Shown here: positions 43,821 to 54,273 of the stretch, one piece after another | Position numbering within the stretch: position 1 is the stretch's first letter | How the letters are laid out: every line of letters starts with the position of its first letter | Origin: Bacteroidetes bacterium UBA6183 | GTDB taxonomy: Bacteria; Bacteroidota; Bacteroidia; UKL13-3 | DNA: 64,000 bases | Reading direction: 5' to 3' | Assembly: GCA_002422865.1 (NCBI GenBank) | Contig: DITN01000007.1 | Coordinates: 26,817 to 90,816 of the forward strand | Translations under genes and position numbers: made by a program | The notes under the pieces: generated by a model | The model's database searches: none | What the model was told of the DNA's origin: nothing | What the model saw: only the letters and a program-made list of their open reading frames with translations

Positions 43821-44753
43821 TTACTTCAAATTATCCAACATGTCTTTGGTCATGCTTGCCAAATCGTATTGAGGTTTCCAGCCCCAGTGCTCTCTGGCTT
43901 GCAGATCATCAATACTTTGTGGCCAACTATCTGCAATAGCTTGGCGGAAATCCGGATTGTAACTGATGGTAAACTCAGGAATGTGCTTTCTGATTTCTGC
44001 AGCAATTTCTTCCGGATTAAAACTCATACCGGTAACATTGTAACTACTTCTTATTTTAACTTGTTCAGCAGGTGCTTCCATCAAGTTAATGGTTGCTTTT
44101 AATGCATCAGGCATATACATCATGGGTAATTCTGTATCTGCACTTAAAAAGCACTCATACGTTTTATTTTTTATAGCTTCGTGGTAAATGTGTACGGCAT
44201 AATCAGTTGTTCCTCCACCAGGTGCGCTTTTATGTCCAATTAAACCCGGATAACGAATGCTTCTAACATCAACACCGTATTTTTGGTTGTAATACTCGCA
44301 ATAACGTTCGCCTGCTTGTTTACTAATACCGTAAATGGTATTAGGTTCCATAACAGTGTATTGCGGTGTGTTTTTCTTAGGTGTGGTTGGTCCAAATACA
44401 GCAATAGAACTTGGCCAATATACTTTTTTAATTACACCATCTTTGGCTGCGTTAAGTACATTAAATAAACCTTCCATGTTTAAATCCCAGGCAAAGCGAG
44501 GATTTTTTTCGGCAGTGGCCGATAACAATGCAGCTAATAAATATACTTGGGTAACATTGTGCTTTTTAAAAATTTCATCCAACCTATTTTTGTCCATGAT
44601 ATCCAAGGTTTCGAAAGGTCCGTTACTTTGCTCAGGCGCTTTTACATCGCTTGCAATAACGTTATCGTTGCCATAAATAGCACGAAGCTCTTGGGTTAAT
44701 TCTAAACCAATTTGGCCTTGTGAGCCTACAATTAAAATCTTATCGGTTGCCAT
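43821..44753 (-). CDS. NAD-dependent epimerase/dehydratase-family L-threonine 3-dehydrogenase
   Basis: A 310-residue short-chain dehydrogenase of the extended (GalE-like) type. The Rossmann motif is VGSQGQIG. The active site has the YGISK (YxxxK) pair and an upstream Ser in WPSSIAVFGP. The segments YPGLIGHKSAPGGGTTDYAVHIYHEA and ELPMMYMPDALKATI are typical of the Bacteroidota L-threonine 3-dehydrogenases. These oxidise threonine to 2-amino-3-ketobutyrate, on the way to glycine. A nucleotide-sugar epimerase is the alternative. It is a single-gene unit with its own terminator. Confidence 0.88.
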   Translation of the reverse strand: MATDKILIVGSQGQIGLELTQELRAIYGNDNVIASDVKAPEQSNGPFETLDIMDKNRLDEIFKKHNVTQVYLLAALLSATAEKNPRFAWDLNMEGLFNVLNAAKDGVIKKVYWPSSIAVFGPTTPKKNTPQYTVMEPNTIYGISKQAGERYCEYYNQKYGVDVRSIRYPGLIGHKSAPGGGTTDYAVHIYHEAIKNKTYECFLSADTELPMMYMPDALKATINLMEAPAEQVKIRSSYNVTGMSFNPEEIAAEIRKHIPEFTISYNPDFRQAIADSWPQSIDDLQAREHWGWKPQYDLASMTKDMLDNLK

Positions 44754-44826
44754 GTGTTGTTGTTTATCATTTTAAAAAGTATGCGCAAATTAAAGGCTAA
44801 AACATCAACAACAAAAAGAAAAATAC

Positions 44827-46503
44827 TTACGGCTGTGTTTTGATTCTAAATCCTTGTTGGAGAGTTGCTCCACGGTATTGTAAACCACTGTCGGGTAGGC
44901 TGGTGCATGGTAATTCACTATCCCAACATTGTTGTTTAGTGGCTGGTATGTTCAATGTGCCACCGCTTACTTCAAACTTGTTAATCTGTGTTTGTTGGTA
45001 GGTTGTTGGTATGATCAAAGCATCAGTTAGGCCTTGATTGCTTAGTTGTTTTTGAATAGAGAGTGCAATCAACCCCAATAAAAATATGCCAACCAGAGTA
45101 AACTTGTTTTTATAAAGCAGTTGTTGCAAAGTGGTTCTGTGAAATAAATTTACACCCATAGTAATGGTAAACACCAAATACCCGAAAACAAAACGTGGGG
45201 TGGGGCCATGGGTGAACCAAAGCAACAATGCCACCAAGCAAGTAATGGCAATAACCCAATAATAGTTTTCGATAAATTGGTTTCTGAAACGTTTGTTTAC
45301 TAACCATTGAAAAATTACGGTAACGTAAAAAAACAATCCACCAACGAGCAAAATAGCACTGAAAATATCAATACTTTTTATCCAATGTGGCCACCACTCA
45401 TTAAAGGTAAAGAACCTTGCTATTTCAATATTAACTGTTGGTGCACGGGCATATGCGAGGTTTGCATACACTTCATAAGCTACAATTTCTGGGCGCATTT
45501 TCCAATCCACATCAAACAAGTTACTGTTTGTTACAGGAAACAATAAATAACCTGAATGAATAACATTGGTGATTAACCACGGTATAAAAATGATAAGTCC
45601 AAAGCCGAATAAAGTTAAGGTAGTTTTTTTATTGATTAATTGTTGTTTGTGGGCATAATAAAACACACCCAAAGCAAACAGCACCATTGGCAAAGCACTA
45701 AGCTTAAAGGTAATAAGCAATAGGGAAAGCACAATGATTAGAAGAAGTTCAATTGCTTTTTTATTGTTGTTATTTACCACATCAGTAAACCAGCAAAACA
45801 ACATTATTATTCCGGAGGTGATGACTAAATCGTTGGTAACAGCACCCGTGTATTTGCGTGTTGCAACAATGATAAAATAAAACAACAGCAACAAGTTACG
45901 TAGCCAGAAGTGTTGGTTTAAATGCGGAGTAACATACAAGGCCACCATAATTACTAACGAGGCATTAATGGTGTAAACAGAACGTAGGCCTAAAAAATGA
46001 AAGCCACTAAATGCTTGCAACAAAAACCAATTGCTGTTGTTTCCTAATTGTCTTCTAATGTTTCCTATTCCGGGAACCGCTGCATATTCTTCCATCCACC
46101 TAATGGCTTGCAAGTGGTAATCACCAATATCGCCATCTGCTTTTCTTGAAATAATATTGAGCAGCACCAATACTAAAACACCTAAACCAATAGCGATGTG
46201 TTTTTTACTGCTAACTTGGTGTAACGAAGCCACCATGTCTTTGGCTAAGCTTTTAAATTGGGTTGATGCAAAAAGAAAAAGCGTGAACCAAACAAAAATG
46301 TGAGCAAACAAATTGATGGCAAAAAACAAGTGGTACACCTGCAGTAACATGGCAATAAAACCCCAACCCATCAATACATAAAGGCTTGGATGAATTACTG
46401 CAGGTGATGCACCTGAAACCTTGCTGAGTAAACGTGTAAATACAACACCCGCAGCAAAGGCAACAGTAAGGTTATATATGATTAGTAAAATACTAACCAA
46501 CAT
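44827..46503 (-). CDS. Polytopic membrane protein, glycosyltransferase-like
   Basis: A 558-residue protein with at least ten hydrophobic helices, starting MLVSILLIIYNLTVAFAAGVVF. An early periplasmic loop (SRKADGDIGDYHLQAIRWMEEYA) has acidic residues near the position where GT-C glycosyltransferases carry their catalytic Asp. A short soluble C-terminal tail with four Cys follows. It starts three bases after the stop of the YfhO-type gene, so they form an operon. A role in moving a lipid-linked sugar is plausible; the family call is inference from topology. Confidence 0.6.
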   Translation of the reverse strand: MLVSILLIIYNLTVAFAAGVVFTRLLSKVSGASPAVIHPSLYVLMGWGFIAMLLQVYHLFFAINLFAHIFVWFTLFLFASTQFKSLAKDMVASLHQVSSKKHIAIGLGVLVLVLLNIISRKADGDIGDYHLQAIRWMEEYAAVPGIGNIRRQLGNNSNWFLLQAFSGFHFLGLRSVYTINASLVIMVALYVTPHLNQHFWLRNLLLLFYFIIVATRKYTGAVTNDLVITSGIIMLFCWFTDVVNNNNKKAIELLLIIVLSLLLITFKLSALPMVLFALGVFYYAHKQQLINKKTTLTLFGFGLIIFIPWLITNVIHSGYLLFPVTNSNLFDVDWKMRPEIVAYEVYANLAYARAPTVNIEIARFFTFNEWWPHWIKSIDIFSAILLVGGLFFYVTVIFQWLVNKRFRNQFIENYYWVIAITCLVALLLWFTHGPTPRFVFGYLVFTITMGVNLFHRTTLQQLLYKNKFTLVGIFLLGLIALSIQKQLSNQGLTDALIIPTTYQQTQINKFEVSGGTLNIPATKQQCWDSELPCTSLPDSGLQYRGATLQQGFRIKTQP

Positions 46504-46506
46504 GTT

Positions 46507-48951
46507 TTATACTTGTTCTTTTTTACGTCTTAAAAATGAAGCCGCAGCTATTGCCAGTGCTCCACCATAAAGCAGTATGCTCGAAATCAATGTAATGTTT
46601 TCTCCGGTAGCAACAGCTTGTGGTTCGAAACGGTACTCGATGGTGTGTTTGCCGGCTGGTACTTGCATACCACGCAATACATAATTGCAACGGAAATGCG
46701 GAACTAAGTTACCATCAACGTATGCATTCCAACCTTTGTCGTAGTACATTTCGCTAAATACAGCCAATTGTGGTATAGTTGCATTGCTTTCGTACACCAA
46801 TTTGTTAGGTTGGTATTTGGTTAGTTTTATGGTTGCAGTTGTGTCGGCTTCCATCTTAAATCCGTTTAGTTGTTCATTAAAACGTTTATCTATAAAGCAA
46901 GTTTGTTTAGAGTTAAAGTTGGTTAACGAATCAATTTCAGCATCGGCATTATCAACCCAAACCATATTATTAACAAACCATGCATTACCATTTGCATTAG
47001 GATTTATTTGAGGAAATAAATTGTTTAAACTATCACCAACAATAAAGTATTTTACGTTTAACATGTTAAACATTTCCATGTTGTTACGTGCAATTTGAAA
47101 CTCGATTAACTCTTGGTATCTGCGCATTTTAGCACCATGGTAACCACCAATAGATTTGTGGTAATAAGAGGTTAATGCATCTTGATCTAAACGCTGGGTT
47201 GTATTATAAACGCGGTAGTGTGGGTCTTTATCTTGAAGAATTATCTCATCTGCTTGTGTTTTTTCTACAACTGCATCTGTTTTTTTACGTTTCTCGTAAT
47301 CTTTGTCGTTCAGGTAACGTTTATCAACACCCCATAAATCAACCAAAATCAATGCTCCTAAAATTAAAGCAAAATATTGTTGTTTAATTTTATCGCTGAT
47401 AAATAACCACAATGCACCAAAGGCTAAAGCAATAAACATAAAGCTACGTAATGCATCCATTTGACGAACTTTTTCGCGGGCTGCATGAATTACATTAATA
47501 GGATAACCGTATTGTTTTAATTGACTGTCTACTGGTTCTGCATCAACAGAGGCTAAACCTGGCATGGCAGCAAAAATCAAACACAAACCACCCACAATTC
47601 CTCCGCTGTATAACAAATGTTTTTTCAACTCGGCTTTATTGATTTTGCCTGATATTACATCGCGTATTGCCAATAAAGCCAATAAAGGGAAAGTGGTTTG
47701 AGCAATAGCTAAAATAAAAGTAACCGAACGGAATTTGTTGTAAAGTGGAACATTGTAAAAGAATATATCTGTTAACGACATGAAGTTTTTTCCCATTGAT
47801 AGGAAAATAGCCAATGTTGAAATGGCTAATATCCACCATTTCTCGCTGCCTTTAACTACAAATAAACCAAGTACAAATAAGAAACAAATTATAGCACCAT
47901 AATAAATTGGTCCGGCTGTAAAAGGTTGCTCGCCAAAGTAAGCTGGTAAACCTTCTGCTAATTGTTTAGGTTGTTGCAAACCTGCTGCTTTAAATTCTTT
48001 TGCAATAATATCGTGTGTGTGCGGATCGCCTGCGTTACCGCCACCAAAGAAGTTTGGTATTAATAAAGTAAATGGCTCTGAAACACCATTGCTCCATTGT
48101 AAGGCATAATCTTTATCTAATCCGCTTGATTGGTTGCTTTCGCTTTTTTCGCCTTGAGCAGTTTTGGTTAACTCTGATGCACCACGAATACTGTATTTAC
48201 CATACTCTTCGGTAACCAATAGGTTGGTAATGTTTGATGTTGCACCCAATATTGCGGCAACCACCAAAAATGCACTTGTTTTGAAAAGATTAGGAATGGT
48301 TTTGTTTTTAAATGCCATAGCCGCTTCTACAATCATCCAAACAAAAATTGTTAGTGCTAAATAGTAGGTTATTTGCAAGTGGCCTGCTGCTAATTGTAAT
48401 GATAATGCAATGCCCGTAATAACTGCACCGAGTAGTTTTTTATTGCCAAGTGTTATTTTAATACCTGCGATAACCAGCGGCATTAAGGCAATGGCATTTC
48501 CTTTACCGGCATGGCCTGCATCAATATTTATGAAATTAAATGTACTAAATGTAAAGGCCAGTGCGCCTGCTATGGCAAACCACGGACTTACCTCAAAAGT
48601 TACCAATAAAATATAGAAACAGATGTAAAGTAAGAAAATTGTTTCTAAAGGATTGCCCAAAACTTTATTTACAAAACGATACACATCGTTTGAAGTATTA
48701 TAATAATATGATGCACCAATAAGGTAAGTAGGCATACCTGAAAACATACTATTGGTCCAAAAGGTGCGCTCACCACTCTCTTTTTCAAACTTTGCAATCT
48801 CTTCGTAAGAAGCTTTCCATTGCATTACGTCATGTTGCTTTAATACTTTACCACTCATTAATGGCGAGAAGTAAGCCAGCATAACTACCACAATTACACC
48901 CACAGCAATAAGGTGAGGTAAAAACTTTTTAAATAACGGTTGTTGGTTCAT
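46507..48951 (-). CDS. YfhO-family membrane protein
   Basis: An 814-residue protein with about twelve membrane helices and a late soluble domain of about 200 residues. The segments FSTFNFINIDAGHAGKGNAIALMPLVIAGIK and AVFSEMYYDKGWNAYVDG match the YfhO family. In Gram-positive bacteria, YfhO adds sugar to lipoteichoic acid as a GT-C type transferase. In Bacteroidota the acceptor is unknown. The long periplasmic loop contains conserved Asp, His and Glu residues. It is the first gene of a two-gene operon with the membrane protein at 44827. Confidence 0.88.
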   Translation of the reverse strand: MNQQPLFKKFLPHLIAVGVIVVVMLAYFSPLMSGKVLKQHDVMQWKASYEEIAKFEKESGERTFWTNSMFSGMPTYLIGASYYYNTSNDVYRFVNKVLGNPLETIFLLYICFYILLVTFEVSPWFAIAGALAFTFSTFNFINIDAGHAGKGNAIALMPLVIAGIKITLGNKKLLGAVITGIALSLQLAAGHLQITYYLALTIFVWMIVEAAMAFKNKTIPNLFKTSAFLVVAAILGATSNITNLLVTEEYGKYSIRGASELTKTAQGEKSESNQSSGLDKDYALQWSNGVSEPFTLLIPNFFGGGNAGDPHTHDIIAKEFKAAGLQQPKQLAEGLPAYFGEQPFTAGPIYYGAIICFLFVLGLFVVKGSEKWWILAISTLAIFLSMGKNFMSLTDIFFYNVPLYNKFRSVTFILAIAQTTFPLLALLAIRDVISGKINKAELKKHLLYSGGIVGGLCLIFAAMPGLASVDAEPVDSQLKQYGYPINVIHAAREKVRQMDALRSFMFIALAFGALWLFISDKIKQQYFALILGALILVDLWGVDKRYLNDKDYEKRKKTDAVVEKTQADEIILQDKDPHYRVYNTTQRLDQDALTSYYHKSIGGYHGAKMRRYQELIEFQIARNNMEMFNMLNVKYFIVGDSLNNLFPQINPNANGNAWFVNNMVWVDNADAEIDSLTNFNSKQTCFIDKRFNEQLNGFKMEADTTATIKLTKYQPNKLVYESNATIPQLAVFSEMYYDKGWNAYVDGNLVPHFRCNYVLRGMQVPAGKHTIEYRFEPQAVATGENITLISSILLYGGALAIAAASFLRRKKEQV

Positions 48952-49120
48952 CCTTATAATAAATATGGTTTCGAATATATAAGATATACCGTGTATTTTA
49001 AATGGTAGGAGTACAAAACATGAAATTTATGGTAATCATTTCATAAAAAACAACCAATTTAAGCTGTTTGGTGTATGTGCGCTAATTAAACCAATGTAGG
49101 TTTTAAAGGCTTTACATTAA

Positions 49121-49148
49121 AAAAGAGGCTATTGGTGTAGCCTCTTTT
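49121..49148 (-). terminator. Terminator of the gene at 49171
   Basis: AAAAGAGGCT (49121-49130) pairs with AGCCTCTTTT (49139-49148). The perfect 10-base stem with an 8-base loop has T/A runs at both ends and lies 22 bases after the stop. Confidence 0.8.
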
Positions 49149-49170
49149 GTTAAATTAATTTTGCAACAAA

Positions 49171-50697
49171 TTACTTAATGGTCATTATTCCAACTTTATA
49201 TGTGGATCCTCGTTGCGCAAACACAAGCAATTGTTTGTTATTTAGTTTGTGGCTGCGTACAGGTATAAACGTGGTATTATCTTTTTTAGGTGCTCTGTAT
49301 AAGTTTTTTCTTTCAAACTCACCACTTTTTTGGTCTAATGTTACTGCCGTAATTACTAAACGAGGGTTATAGTTTGTTTGGATGCTTGAGTAACTCCAAG
49401 TGCCATTTTCAGATAAACCAGAATAGTGATTGTCGTTGTATACAAAATAGAAGTTTTTATCATCACTTAACATGGCGTAAGATGAATGTAAACCGCCATC
49501 GTCTCTGCTATTCTGCCATTTATAAATATTACTAACCCAGTTAATTTCTAAATTATTATTCATTCTTATTACTATAATTTCGTCATAGTTAAAAGTGTAA
49601 TAAGCTCCATCTTTTGAAGCGCGAACCTCTACATTAAAGGCCTCACCTATAATAAACATGTCGCCATTGTCTTTTGTTATTATTTGTCTGATTGAGAATT
49701 TTTTCGGTATCCCTTTATTTTTTTCTACATTTTTCGCTGATGTAAATTTCAATATGTCACTGTTAGAGAAAGGGACTAATTTTTCTAATTCAGTTTTTAG
49801 CGTTTTGGCATTTATTTTTGTGAAGCAGATACCTCGCATTCCGTCTTTTTCATCATAATAGAACCCGGTAAAGTTCAAGATGCCATTTTCGTAGGTAAAA
49901 TTTAAATTAGACACCTTACTGGCCGTACTAAAATTAACTACAACTTCTTCAAGTTGTTGTGATTGATGGTTGTATGTAAAAAGAGTTTTTCTAACTACAT
50001 CCTTTTCAACAAAGAAGTTTCCGAACAAGAAGATGTTATTTGATTCATCTGTTTGATAACCTAAAATTTCGAACTGCTTGTCAAGGTAAGGAAGGGTGAT
50101 GTTCTTTTCCCAAATTGCAGTCAAATCTTCCTTATAAAGTTTAAAACTAACTTCATCGTTTCCTTTTTTAGTAAAGCCTTCGTTGTGGGTAATTAAAAAC
50201 TGTTTTTGACCCTCTAAATGCTGTATAATGAAGCTGCCTTTATCTTTACGTCCTTTGTAGTATATTTCATCTACTAACTTTTCATCTGATATTTTACTGT
50301 CTTCGTCAACAGCCAAACAATACAATTTGTTCCGATCTGTCTTGGTATCAATAATAGACAAAAAGACAACGAGCTTTTCGCCAATTTTATACATCCCTTG
50401 TTGAACTGCATTTTTGCCGTTAAATTTTTCAGGAATATTTATTGTTAACTCATTATCATGTTCAAAGTTGTTTTTTAATACCCTAAATTTATTGTGCACG
50501 CTGGTTGGAATTTCGGGTCCTAATAAAAAAGTATAACTTTTTTGATCGCTGGAAATTACATTTTTAACAACATTGGTGGTAATATCTATTTTATTTTCCT
50601 TGCCCCATATTAGCTCTAGACTTTGGGCTTGTGCAAGGTTAAAATTCAACAAGGTAAGTCCAGTAACAATTAATGTTTTGATGTTTTTATTCTTCAT
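49171..50697 (-). CDS. Secreted protein of unknown family (paralogue 2)
   Basis: A 508-residue protein with a signal peptide (LNFNLAQAQ). It has the same layout as the gene at 42127, from the opening (LELIWGKENKIDITTN) to the end (FAQRGSTYKVGIMTIK). Shared segments suggest 35-45 % identity by eye; I did not align it. The beta-rich, blade-like pattern fits a propeller. No sorting domain or lipobox is present. It is transcribed alone, with a terminator at 49121 and a 248-base spacer before it. Confidence 0.7.
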   Translation of the reverse strand: MKNKNIKTLIVTGLTLLNFNLAQAQSLELIWGKENKIDITTNVVKNVISSDQKSYTFLLGPEIPTSVHNKFRVLKNNFEHDNELTINIPEKFNGKNAVQQGMYKIGEKLVVFLSIIDTKTDRNKLYCLAVDEDSKISDEKLVDEIYYKGRKDKGSFIIQHLEGQKQFLITHNEGFTKKGNDEVSFKLYKEDLTAIWEKNITLPYLDKQFEILGYQTDESNNIFLFGNFFVEKDVVRKTLFTYNHQSQQLEEVVVNFSTASKVSNLNFTYENGILNFTGFYYDEKDGMRGICFTKINAKTLKTELEKLVPFSNSDILKFTSAKNVEKNKGIPKKFSIRQIITKDNGDMFIIGEAFNVEVRASKDGAYYTFNYDEIIVIRMNNNLEINWVSNIYKWQNSRDDGGLHSSYAMLSDDKNFYFVYNDNHYSGLSENGTWSYSSIQTNYNPRLVITAVTLDQKSGEFERKNLYRAPKKDNTTFIPVRSHKLNNKQLLVFAQRGSTYKVGIMTIK

Positions 50698-50890
50698 AGC
50701 TTATTAAAATAAAGTTAAATGCAAGTAAGGCATCTTGGAACATAATTACAATTGTTGTCTATCAAGAATTGATAAGTTATAGAGCATTAACATGTTTGGT
50801 TGAGTAAACCTAACAACCGATATTCCTTGTTGCCTATTTAGCTTCACCAATTCACTTGTTTGTCATTTATGTGTAAAACGGCTTTTATCA

Positions 50891-50922
50891 TTGTTTTTGC
50901 TAGTGTCATGCAATTACCTTGC
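50891..50922 (+). promoter_or_regulatory. Candidate promoter of the HmuY/TonB operon
   Basis: TTG (50891-50893), 21 bases, then TACCTTGC (50915-50922). This is close to TAnnTTTG but differs in two bases. It lies 23 bases before the ATG at 50946. Confidence 0.35.
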
Positions 50923-50945
50923 GCCAAAATTCTAAACATATTTAT

Positions 50946-52220
50946 ATGAAAAAATTAGTTCTACAAATTGCTCTTTTGCTAATTTCGGTAGCTCCGGTTG
51001 TTGCTCAAACAATAGCTAACGATAGTATTAGCCTTGGCACAGGTTATGCTAGTGATGTTTATTATAGCTTTGAAAACGGTGTAGTAGGCACTCAATTTGG
51101 AGCTAATTGGCACATTGCTTTTGCAACTCGTCCTGCCGCTCCACCAACTAATGTGTTACGTTCAACCACTATAATTGCTAACGAAGGTCGTAATGTTCAG
51201 ATTTATAAATCAAATCAATACAACTTTGCAGGTTTTGATACAACAGGTTACAGAACATGGAATGCAATGCACAACAGCGATAGCAGCTGGGATGTAGGAG
51301 CATTTAATGCAGATTTAATCAGAAGCAACCCATTTAATTATGGTTGGGGTGCTTATAACATGACTACGCATGACGTGGAGAGTGAAGGTTATATTTATTT
51401 GTTGCGTATTACAAAAACTTTCCAAGGCCGTACCACCGACTCAGCATTTAAACTTATTAAGATTGAAAAATTAGCTTTTGATACCCAATGGGTTTTTCAC
51501 ATGGCTAATATTGATGGTACAGACAGCAACCAATTTACAATTAGTAAGGCAGGATTTAACGGAAAGTTGTTCGCCTACTTTGACGTAATGAACAAACAAG
51601 TGGTTGATCGCGAACCTTCATCACCTTGGGATTTATACTTTACACGTTACGGTGCGTTCTACACACAATTTGGTCAAACTGTATTTAGCACCAACACCGG
51701 TGCATTATCTCACCCAATATTATTAAGTGCTCGTGTTAAAGGCACACCTAATGATAGTGTAAAAATTGCTGATGCCATCTTCAACAACAAAATTACCACC
51801 ATTGGTACCGATTGGAAAATCAATCCAGGACCAGGCCAACCCAACTTCGCTATTATTGATTCAAACGTATACTTTGCCCGCTTAGCTAACAACAAGCAAT
51901 ACCGTATGATTTTTAAATCATTTGACGGTTCGTCTAATGGAAGAATACGTTTTTATAAAGACATTGAGGCAGATTTTGTGGGCTTGTTAGAGGCTAAAAA
52001 CTACCAAACAGTTGCTATGTATCCTAATCCAGCTAGCAGTTTTGTAAACGTTCAAGTTGGTGCGGGTAACCACAATGTTGTTATTTTTGATATTACCGGT
52101 AAAGCATTAGTTAACCAAACTGCAACAGGTACAACTACCATTGATGTTTCAAACCTTAACAAAGGATTATACTTTTTACAAGTTGATGGCAACAAAGCTG
52201 CCCGCTTAGTGGTTGAGTAG
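50946..52220 (+). CDS. HmuY-like protein with T9SS type A sorting domain
   Basis: The open frame runs from 50919, but the ATG at 50946 gives a proper signal peptide (LISVAPVVAQ), so I chose it. The 424-residue protein has a HmuY-like body (SDVYYSFENGVVGTQFGANWHIAFATR, PWDLYFTRYG). The last ~70 residues are a T9SS CTD of type A (VAMYPNPASSFVNVQVG, VVIFDITGKALV, LNKGLYFLQV), which directs export through type IX secretion and surface attachment. HmuY binds heme in Porphyromonas. It heads a three-gene operon with a TonB receptor and a HmuY-like lipoprotein. Confidence 0.85.
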   Translation: MKKLVLQIALLLISVAPVVAQTIANDSISLGTGYASDVYYSFENGVVGTQFGANWHIAFATRPAAPPTNVLRSTTIIANEGRNVQIYKSNQYNFAGFDTTGYRTWNAMHNSDSSWDVGAFNADLIRSNPFNYGWGAYNMTTHDVESEGYIYLLRITKTFQGRTTDSAFKLIKIEKLAFDTQWVFHMANIDGTDSNQFTISKAGFNGKLFAYFDVMNKQVVDREPSSPWDLYFTRYGAFYTQFGQTVFSTNTGALSHPILLSARVKGTPNDSVKIADAIFNNKITTIGTDWKINPGPGQPNFAIIDSNVYFARLANNKQYRMIFKSFDGSSNGRIRFYKDIEADFVGLLEAKNYQTVAMYPNPASSFVNVQVGAGNHNVVIFDITGKALVNQTATGTTTIDVSNLNKGLYFLQVDGNKAARLVVE

Positions 52221-52225
52221 TTATT

Positions 52226-54271
52226 GTGATTACTTTTTTAAGATATATCATTAATTTTTTACAACAAACAAGTGCTCCAATTGGGGCACTTGTGTTGTTT
52301 GTATTGAGTGCCAATGCGCAAACTCAACCGCCTGCTGATACCTTAAAAACTCAGTACTTAAACGATGCCATTGTAACCGGACAGTATGGTGAAAATAGCC
52401 TTAAAAACAGTGTATTTAAAGTTAAAGTTATAGATGCACAACGCATACAACAACAAGGTGCCGTTAACCTTAAAGATGTGCTTGCCAACGAAATCAATAT
52501 ACGTATAAACCAAGATCCCGCATTAGGCAGTAGCATTAACTTACAAGGTGTAACCGGACAAAACATTAAAATATTAATTGATGGTGTTCCTGTTATTGGT
52601 CGCGAAGGTGGTAATGTTGATTTAACGCAAATTAACTTAAATAATGTAGAGCGCATTGAGTTGGTTGAAGGACCTATGAGTGTTAATTTTGGAAGTGACG
52701 CTTTAGGTGGTGTTATTAATATCATCACAAAAAAAGCAGTAACAAAAAACAGGAGTTTTAACTTAGGTACTTATTACGAGAGTATTGGTCAATACAATAT
52801 TGATGGTGGTGTAAACTTTGGCTATAAAAGAACTTCGTGGCAAGTGAACGGTGGTCGTAATTTTTTTGATGGTTACAACGACAACGAAAAAATAACACGA
52901 TTCAGGTTATGGAAACCACGTGAACAGTTTTTTGCAGATGCCGCGGTTTCTTTTAGTGGTAGATCAGGAAATTGGCGCATACAAAACAGTTGGTTTACCG
53001 AAAAGGTAACCTCTAGAGATAGTGGTACTGTAACGCCATTTTATGCTTATGGATTAGACCAATATTATTACACAACACGTTATACCACATCAGTTTTTTG
53101 GGATAAAAAATTGAAAAATAATTTTGCCTTAAACATCATTGGTTCGGGTAATTATTATAAACGTGTGCGCAATACATTGCGTAAAGATTTGGTGAGTTTG
53201 CAAGAGGAACAAACCACTGCAGCCGAGTTAAATGACACCAACTATTTTTATTTGGTTATGAGTAGAGGTTTTTTATCGAAGAATAAAAAGGATGCAAAAA
53301 TCAATTATCAACTTGGTTACGAAGTAAATCATGAGTTTACAGAAGGAGGTAAAATTGAAGGAGGAGCGCAGCAGTTTACCGATTACAATATTTTTGCTAG
53401 CACCGAATTAAAACCCACTAAAAAAATAACGTTACGTCCGGGATTCCGTGCCATACATCATTCAAAATTCGATGCACCTTTTGTACCGGCTATTAACATA
53501 AAATGGGAAATAACCAGCTATCTTAAGTTACGTGCATCATACGCCAGAGGTTTCCGTGCACCATCGTTAAAAGAAATGTATTTAAAGTTTGTTGACCCCA
53601 GCCATAATGTGCATGGTAACCCAAACTTAAAAGCGGAAACAGGAGACAACTTACAACTATTTACTACGTTTGAAATCACCAAACAAAAACACATGTTTAG
53701 GTTTGAACCTAGTTTGTTTTACAACCACATTACCAATATGATTGATTTGGCTATGGTAAATGCACAAACCATAGAAGCTACATATATCAATGTGGGCGAG
53801 TTTACCAGCCGCGGTGTTAACTTTAATATGGAGTATAAAACACCGGTGTACGGCATACAAGCAGGATATGCATTAACAGGAAGAAACAACAGCTACACCC
53901 CTAATGATAAGTTTTACAGCAGTAACGAGGTGCGTGTAAACTTTACTGCAACACATCCTAAAAAGAATACTTCTGTTGCCTTGTTTTATAAATACAATGG
54001 CAAATTACAAGCCTACCAATACAACTATACTAACAACGAAGTGATGCTGGGTTACATCAATGCATTTAATGTGTTAGATGCAACCATATCGCAACCATTT
54101 TTTAAGAAAAGACTAAACACCACTTTGGGTGTAAAAAATATTTTAGATGTAAGAAATGTACGTGCAAGTATTGTGGGTGGTGTGCATCAAAGCTCATCAA
54201 ACAACGCTATGGTAGCCATGGGACGAACCTTATTTTTTTCAATTAGATACGCTATTAACAAGACAAAGTAA
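52226..54271 (+). CDS. TonB-dependent outer-membrane receptor
   Basis: A 681-residue receptor with GTG start and a signal peptide ending VLSANAQ. The plug domain (about 40-170) shows NLKDVLANEINIRINQ, GQNIKILIDGVPVIG and RIELVEGPMSVNFGSDALGGVINIITKK, all typical. A 22-strand barrel follows, with ASYARGFRAPSLKEMYLKF and a C-terminal strand ending FFSIRYAINKTK. It lacks the carboxypeptidase-like domain found in SusC proteins, so it resembles siderophore or heme receptors. With HmuY-like proteins on both sides it is a likely heme or metal-complex transporter. Confidence 0.93.
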   Translation: MITFLRYIINFLQQTSAPIGALVLFVLSANAQTQPPADTLKTQYLNDAIVTGQYGENSLKNSVFKVKVIDAQRIQQQGAVNLKDVLANEINIRINQDPALGSSINLQGVTGQNIKILIDGVPVIGREGGNVDLTQINLNNVERIELVEGPMSVNFGSDALGGVINIITKKAVTKNRSFNLGTYYESIGQYNIDGGVNFGYKRTSWQVNGGRNFFDGYNDNEKITRFRLWKPREQFFADAAVSFSGRSGNWRIQNSWFTEKVTSRDSGTVTPFYAYGLDQYYYTTRYTTSVFWDKKLKNNFALNIIGSGNYYKRVRNTLRKDLVSLQEEQTTAAELNDTNYFYLVMSRGFLSKNKKDAKINYQLGYEVNHEFTEGGKIEGGAQQFTDYNIFASTELKPTKKITLRPGFRAIHHSKFDAPFVPAINIKWEITSYLKLRASYARGFRAPSLKEMYLKFVDPSHNVHGNPNLKAETGDNLQLFTTFEITKQKHMFRFEPSLFYNHITNMIDLAMVNAQTIEATYINVGEFTSRGVNFNMEYKTPVYGIQAGYALTGRNNSYTPNDKFYSSNEVRVNFTATHPKKNTSVALFYKYNGKLQAYQYNYTNNEVMLGYINAFNVLDATISQPFFKKRLNTTLGVKNILDVRNVRASIVGGVHQSSSNNAMVAMGRTLFFSIRYAINKTK

Positions 54272-54273
54272 TA

